A stretch of DNA of 7,753 nucleotides, from NCBI GenBank assembly GCA_964583765.1, contig CAZOWW010000191.1, positions 1 through 7,753 on the forward strand, written 5' to 3'. This document shows positions 5,828-7,753 of this stretch, in pieces (position 1 is the stretch's first letter; each line of letters starts with the position of its first letter). The position numbers were made by a program, and so were the translations under genes. Source of the DNA: CAZOWW01 sp964583765 (GTDB lineage Bacteria; Actinomycetota; Actinomycetes; Actinomycetales; Kineosporiaceae). The notes under the pieces were generated by a model. It worked only from the letters and a program-made list of their open reading frames with translations, did not search any database and had not been told where the DNA came from.

Positions 5828-6268
5828 CTAGGGTCCGAGCCAACCGATGCCCGGCATGTTGCGCAGCACGGCGAACGACAGGACCACCGACGCCAGGACC
5901 CAAATGTGCTGTGGCCGCATCGACCGGCCATTTTGTGCCGTGCCTGCGGAATGCTGCGGTTTGGGCCGCCGGAACCACAGGGCGCAGGGGATTACGGTCA
6001 CGACGAGAAGATTGTGGTGGAGGGCGGTCGGCATGTCCCCGTGAAGCATTGCGTGAACGGCCCGCAATGCTCCGCAACCCGGGCAGGCGAACCCGGTCAG
6101 TGCGCGAAAAGGGCAGGGAGGGTAATGTCCGGGACGGGTCGGGTCCACGTACGCGATGTACATGAGGGCGCAGGTAAGAACAAGCGCTTTGGTGACCCGT
6201 GCCGCCTGGAAACGCCGGGGCGAAGCCACATGTGGTGGTGACGGAACCGTGTTCGCAGGTCGGGACAT
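5828..6268 (-). CDS. DUF2752 domain membrane protein
   Basis: A 146-residue protein read leftwards from ATG at 6268-6266, with AGGA 9 nt upstream as ribosome-binding site. After a basic N-terminus comes a hydrophobic segment (about 25-41), then the DUF2752 signature: CPFRALTGFACPGCGALRA (52-70, with Cys52, Cys62 and Cys65), followed by HAMLHGD and a second and third hydrophobic segment (about 84-99 and 111-128). The conserved CPGCG motif sits between membrane segments. The family is widespread in actinobacteria and its biochemical function is unknown. It lies 150 bp downstream of the proline-rich membrane protein on the same strand and may be expressed with it. It converges with the four-cysteine gene, leaving 209 bp between the two stops in which I see no gene and no strong terminator. 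Confidence 0.88.
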   Translation of the reverse strand: MSRPANTVPSPPHVASPRRFQAARVTKALVLTCALMYIAYVDPTRPGHYPPCPFRALTGFACPGCGALRAVHAMLHGDMPTALHHNLLVVTVIPCALWFRRPKPQHSAGTAQNGRSMRPQHIWVLASVVLSFAVLRNMPGIGWLGP

Positions 6269-6292
6269 CGTGAACAGTCCTATCAGATCCCA

Positions 6293-6337
6293 TGATCACG
6301 TCGAGGAAGTGTGACCATTTGATCCCGTCGAGGATCA
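6293..6337. repeat. Near-identical direct repeats with a dyad before DUF2752
   Basis: TGATCACGTCGAGGA (6293-6307) and TGATCCCGTCGAGGA (6320-6334) match at 14 of 15 positions, offset by 27 bp. The second copy is part of a dyad, TGATCC (6320-6325) and GGATCA (6332-6337). The block lies 25-70 bp upstream of the DUF2752 start, where an operator would be expected. No binding protein can be named. Confidence 0.5.
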
Positions 6338-6418
6338 CGTGGCCGAGCGCACCTCGTCTGCGGACCGCACCGTGCTCCGCCATGACCGGTAGGACTGCGC
6401 CGACCGCTCGACTGGTTT

Positions 6419-6853
6419 CTAGGCGGTAGCGGAAAGCGCACGAGCATAGTTGACCCGGGAGTTGTAGTCCGCCACCTGCGACAGGTTGTGAACCGGCAGA
6501 TGGACCTGGTGGAGGAAGCGGTGTCCCTGGACGGTGATCTGGACCCATCCCGTGGTGCGCGTTTCTTTGGCCAAGAGGAACAACAGTCCGAGGAAGCAGA
6601 ACAAGAAGAAGATGACGGTGAGCACGATCGCCCACGTCGGAATGGCCTGGGTGGTTTGCGACATGTCGGTGAATGTCCACGTCACGGCGCCTATTGGTTG
6701 ACGTCCGGACGGTGTGATGACCTCGGTCTGGGTACAGACAATATCCCCGATGGTGACCATCGTGGGGCCGGGGGTATTGAAGGCCGGCGGCATGGACCAC
6801 CCCGTCCCAGGTTCTGGTGGTTCAAAGCCCTGCGGGTACCCGGGTTGCGTCAC
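6419..6853 (-). CDS. Proline-rich N-terminus single-pass membrane protein, unknown function
   Basis: A 144-residue protein read leftwards from a GTG at 6853-6851. The first 30 residues are Pro/Gly-rich (QPGYPQGFEPPEPG, PPAFNTPGP). A beta-rich segment follows (about 31-66: MVTIGDIVCTQTEVITPSG, AVTWTFTDM), then one strong membrane helix (about 71-95) rich in Ile, Leu and Phe, and a C-terminal domain with GWVQITVQG and VADYNSRVNYARAL. I recall very similar hypothetical proteins in Streptomyces and relatives, but no assigned function. There is no Shine-Dalgarno sequence. Instead TAAGAT (6866-6861) ends 7 nt before the GTG, which fits leaderless transcription. The gene is divergent from the small gene at 7091 and precedes the DUF2752 gene by 150 bp. 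Confidence 0.85.
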   Translation of the reverse strand: MTQPGYPQGFEPPEPGTGWSMPPAFNTPGPTMVTIGDIVCTQTEVITPSGRQPIGAVTWTFTDMSQTTQAIPTWAIVLTVIFFLFCFLGLLFLLAKETRTTGWVQITVQGHRFLHQVHLPVHNLSQVADYNSRVNYARALSATA

Positions 6854-6860
6854 GCCCGTG

Positions 6861-6866
6861 ATCTTA
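6861..6866 (-). promoter_or_regulatory. Candidate -10 element for a leaderless start
   Basis: On the minus strand this reads TAAGAT, matching the actinobacterial TANNNT -10 consensus. Seven bases separate it from the GTG at 6853, so transcription would begin at or next to the start codon. No good -35 element is visible; TGTTCC at 6890-6885 is weak. Confidence 0.4.
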
Positions 6867-7078
6867 GAGCCAGCAGAGCGTCGGGGAACAGGGGGAGTGG
6901 CTGTCGGCGAGTTCGATCCCGACTGCGGCCGGACCTTGAGGAGGACTTTCGGGGTGAGGCGTCTTGCAGGAGCATCCCTGCGGATGATCGTCTGGGTCTG
7001 TGGACAGGGTCGGCCCGGCGCATCGTGCGTGGCCGTTGCGGGATGGCCAGTGACCTGCCCTCGTCGGCCCGGGGCGGC

Positions 7079-7084
7079 TACCGT
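7079..7084 (+). promoter_or_regulatory. Candidate -10 element for the small gene
   Basis: TACCGT fits TANNNT and ends 6 nt before GTG 7091, consistent with a leaderless transcript divergent from the one at 6861-6866. No convincing -35 is seen. Confidence 0.3.
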
Positions 7085-7090
7085 CGATGC

Positions 7091-7333
7091 GTGCCTTCTC
7101 GGAGATCGCCGACGGCCCGGGATGTGGCCGCCGCCCGCCTGATCCTGCTCGACGGACTGGCGAGCAACGTCGACCTGCTGGACGAGGTCGCCTGGTGGCA
7201 GACCGACGACTTCTGGTGCTACGCCGCCTACGCCGCGGTGGCGTACATCCGCCTCGCTGCCGACCGAGCGGGCGTGCCCGCGTCAGAGGTGTGCCGCGCG
7301 CTGGCCGGCGGACTGCCCGCCTCACCCGAGTGA
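7091..7333 (+). CDS. Small hypothetical protein upstream of HdrC-like gene
   Basis: About 80 residues from GTG 7091; ATG 7043 (longer, poorer sequence) and GTG 7124 (69 residues) are alternatives. The protein-like part runs from about residue 10: a helical segment AAARLILLDGLASNVDLLDEV, split as AAARLILLDG and LASNVDLLDEV, then WWQTDDFWCYAAYAAVAYIR, then LAADRAGVPASEVCRAL. The aromatic-rich middle helix and the DRAGVP...VC turn resemble small actinobacterial hypotheticals, but I cannot name a family. It looks cytosolic and all-alpha. TACCGT (7079-7084) ends 6 nt before GTG 7091, which suggests a leaderless transcript. Its TGA overlaps the GTG of the next gene (GTGA at 7330-7333), indicating translational coupling with the HdrC-like protein. 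Confidence 0.6.
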   Translation: MPSRRSPTARDVAAARLILLDGLASNVDLLDEVAWWQTDDFWCYAAYAAVAYIRLAADRAGVPASEVCRALAGGLPASPE

Positions 7334-7753
7334 CCTGCACCCATACCCGCCGTCATGGTCAGGCCTGCTCCCGCTGCGGTGTCTGCACCGCCACGTGCCT
7401 GCTCGCCGGCAACGAGGCCACCTTCCCCCGTCATCTCATCCGGAACGCCGAGGTCGGGCTGACGGACGAACTGCTGGCCAGCAAGGAACTGTGGACCTGC
7501 TACCACCGCGGCCGCTGCTCCGACAGCTGCCCCACGCAGGCCGATCCCGGGGAGTTCATGGCCTCCGCCCGCCGCAATGCGATCGCCCGGTACGACCGGA
7601 CGGGGCTGGCACGGATCCGGTACACCCGCCCGGTTCTCGGCTCGCCGTCGCCGTCACCGCTTTCTTCGCCGTCTTCAGGTACCCCGTTCACTGGATCGGC
7701 CTGCGCATGGCCGGGCCCGACCGTCCCGGTTGCTCGGGGCCGGGGGTCAGGCC
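7330..7753 (+). pseudogene. HdrC-like 4Fe-4S protein, frameshifted, runs off the window
   Basis: The GTG start overlaps the stop of the preceding gene. The N-terminal domain is a two-cluster ferredoxin of the heterodisulfide-reductase subunit C type. Cluster 1 is C13SRCGVCTATC23 (Cys13, 16, 19, 23). Cluster 2 is W55-T-C57YHRGRCSDSC67P with Cys57, 63 and 67, but Arg60 (CGC at 7507-7509) stands where CxxCxxCxxxCP needs a second cysteine. The conserved continuation EFMASARR, IARYDRTGLAR and YTRPVLG follows. At about 7639-7642 the frame breaks. The open frame continues as Ser/Pro-rich nonsense, whereas the frame beginning at 7641 reads LAVAVTAFFAVFRYPVHWIG, the membrane helix expected after the ferredoxin domain. 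One missing base explains this. The intact protein would be a membrane-bound electron carrier, usually next to HdrB/HdrA-like or other redox subunits that would lie beyond the window. Real decay and sequencing error cannot be told apart here. Confidence 0.75.

Noticed and set aside
5426..6241. 271-codon + strand open frame across the convergent gap
   Set aside because: It overlaps two genes with clear signatures (the four-cysteine protein and DUF2752), and its translation is not protein-like.
5808..6383. Minus-strand frame starting MAEHGAV between the two membrane-protein genes
   Set aside because: The first 30 or so codons look plausible (GHVILDGIKWSHFLDVIM), but there is no RBS and the frame continues out of phase through the DUF2752 gene. 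The repeats there are better read as regulatory sequence.
7087..7330. ATG 7087 as a start that runs in frame into the HdrC-like protein
   Set aside because: The frame is open, but the translation is Arg-rich nonsense. The alternative frame has a GC3 bias and a protein-like sequence ending in a GTGA overlap.

Overview
This is a high-GC window with strong G/C bias at codon third positions, GTG starts as well as ATG, and gene families typical of Actinomycetota. The short proline-rich single-pass membrane protein and its DUF2752 neighbour look most like Streptomycetaceae or close relatives. That placement rests on remembered family resemblance, not on a search.

Layout from left to right. Positions 1-795 hold no convincing intact gene: there is a short coding-like remnant (about 165-350), a G-rich stretch with a G-quadruplex motif (526-546) and a nested hairpin (668-705). 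Two secreted proteins follow on the + strand: a small lipoprotein with a type 1 copper (cupredoxin) site (796-1221) and an exported protein made of about eight propeller-like repeats (1299-2555). A perfect 21-bp stem-loop (2559-2604) closes this pair. After a gap of about 320 bp comes a recognisable regulatory module: a YCII/DGPF-type protein (2926-3288) and an ECF42-type sigma factor with a long C-terminal extension (3328-4656). A possible autoregulatory ECF promoter lies in front of it. Next is an unassigned exported protein built from two copies of a four-cysteine domain (4755-5618).

The strand then switches. DUF2752 (5828-6268) and the proline-rich single-TM protein (6419-6853) are on the minus strand, converging on the secreted protein. 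Divergent from them, starting near 7091, is a small unassigned gene whose stop overlaps the GTG start of an HdrC-like iron-sulfur protein (7330 to the window end). That last gene lacks one expected cluster cysteine and shows a clear one-base frameshift in front of its membrane helix, so it is either decaying or affected by sequence error.

Most of the window is accessory envelope and secretion content plus one sigma-factor module; I see no mobile element, CRISPR array, tRNA or rRNA. The points most worth following are the duplicated four-cysteine secreted protein, the 15-bp tandem duplication that creates a three-codon upstream reading frame and the ribosome-binding site of the sigma gene, and the double lesion in the HdrC-like gene.
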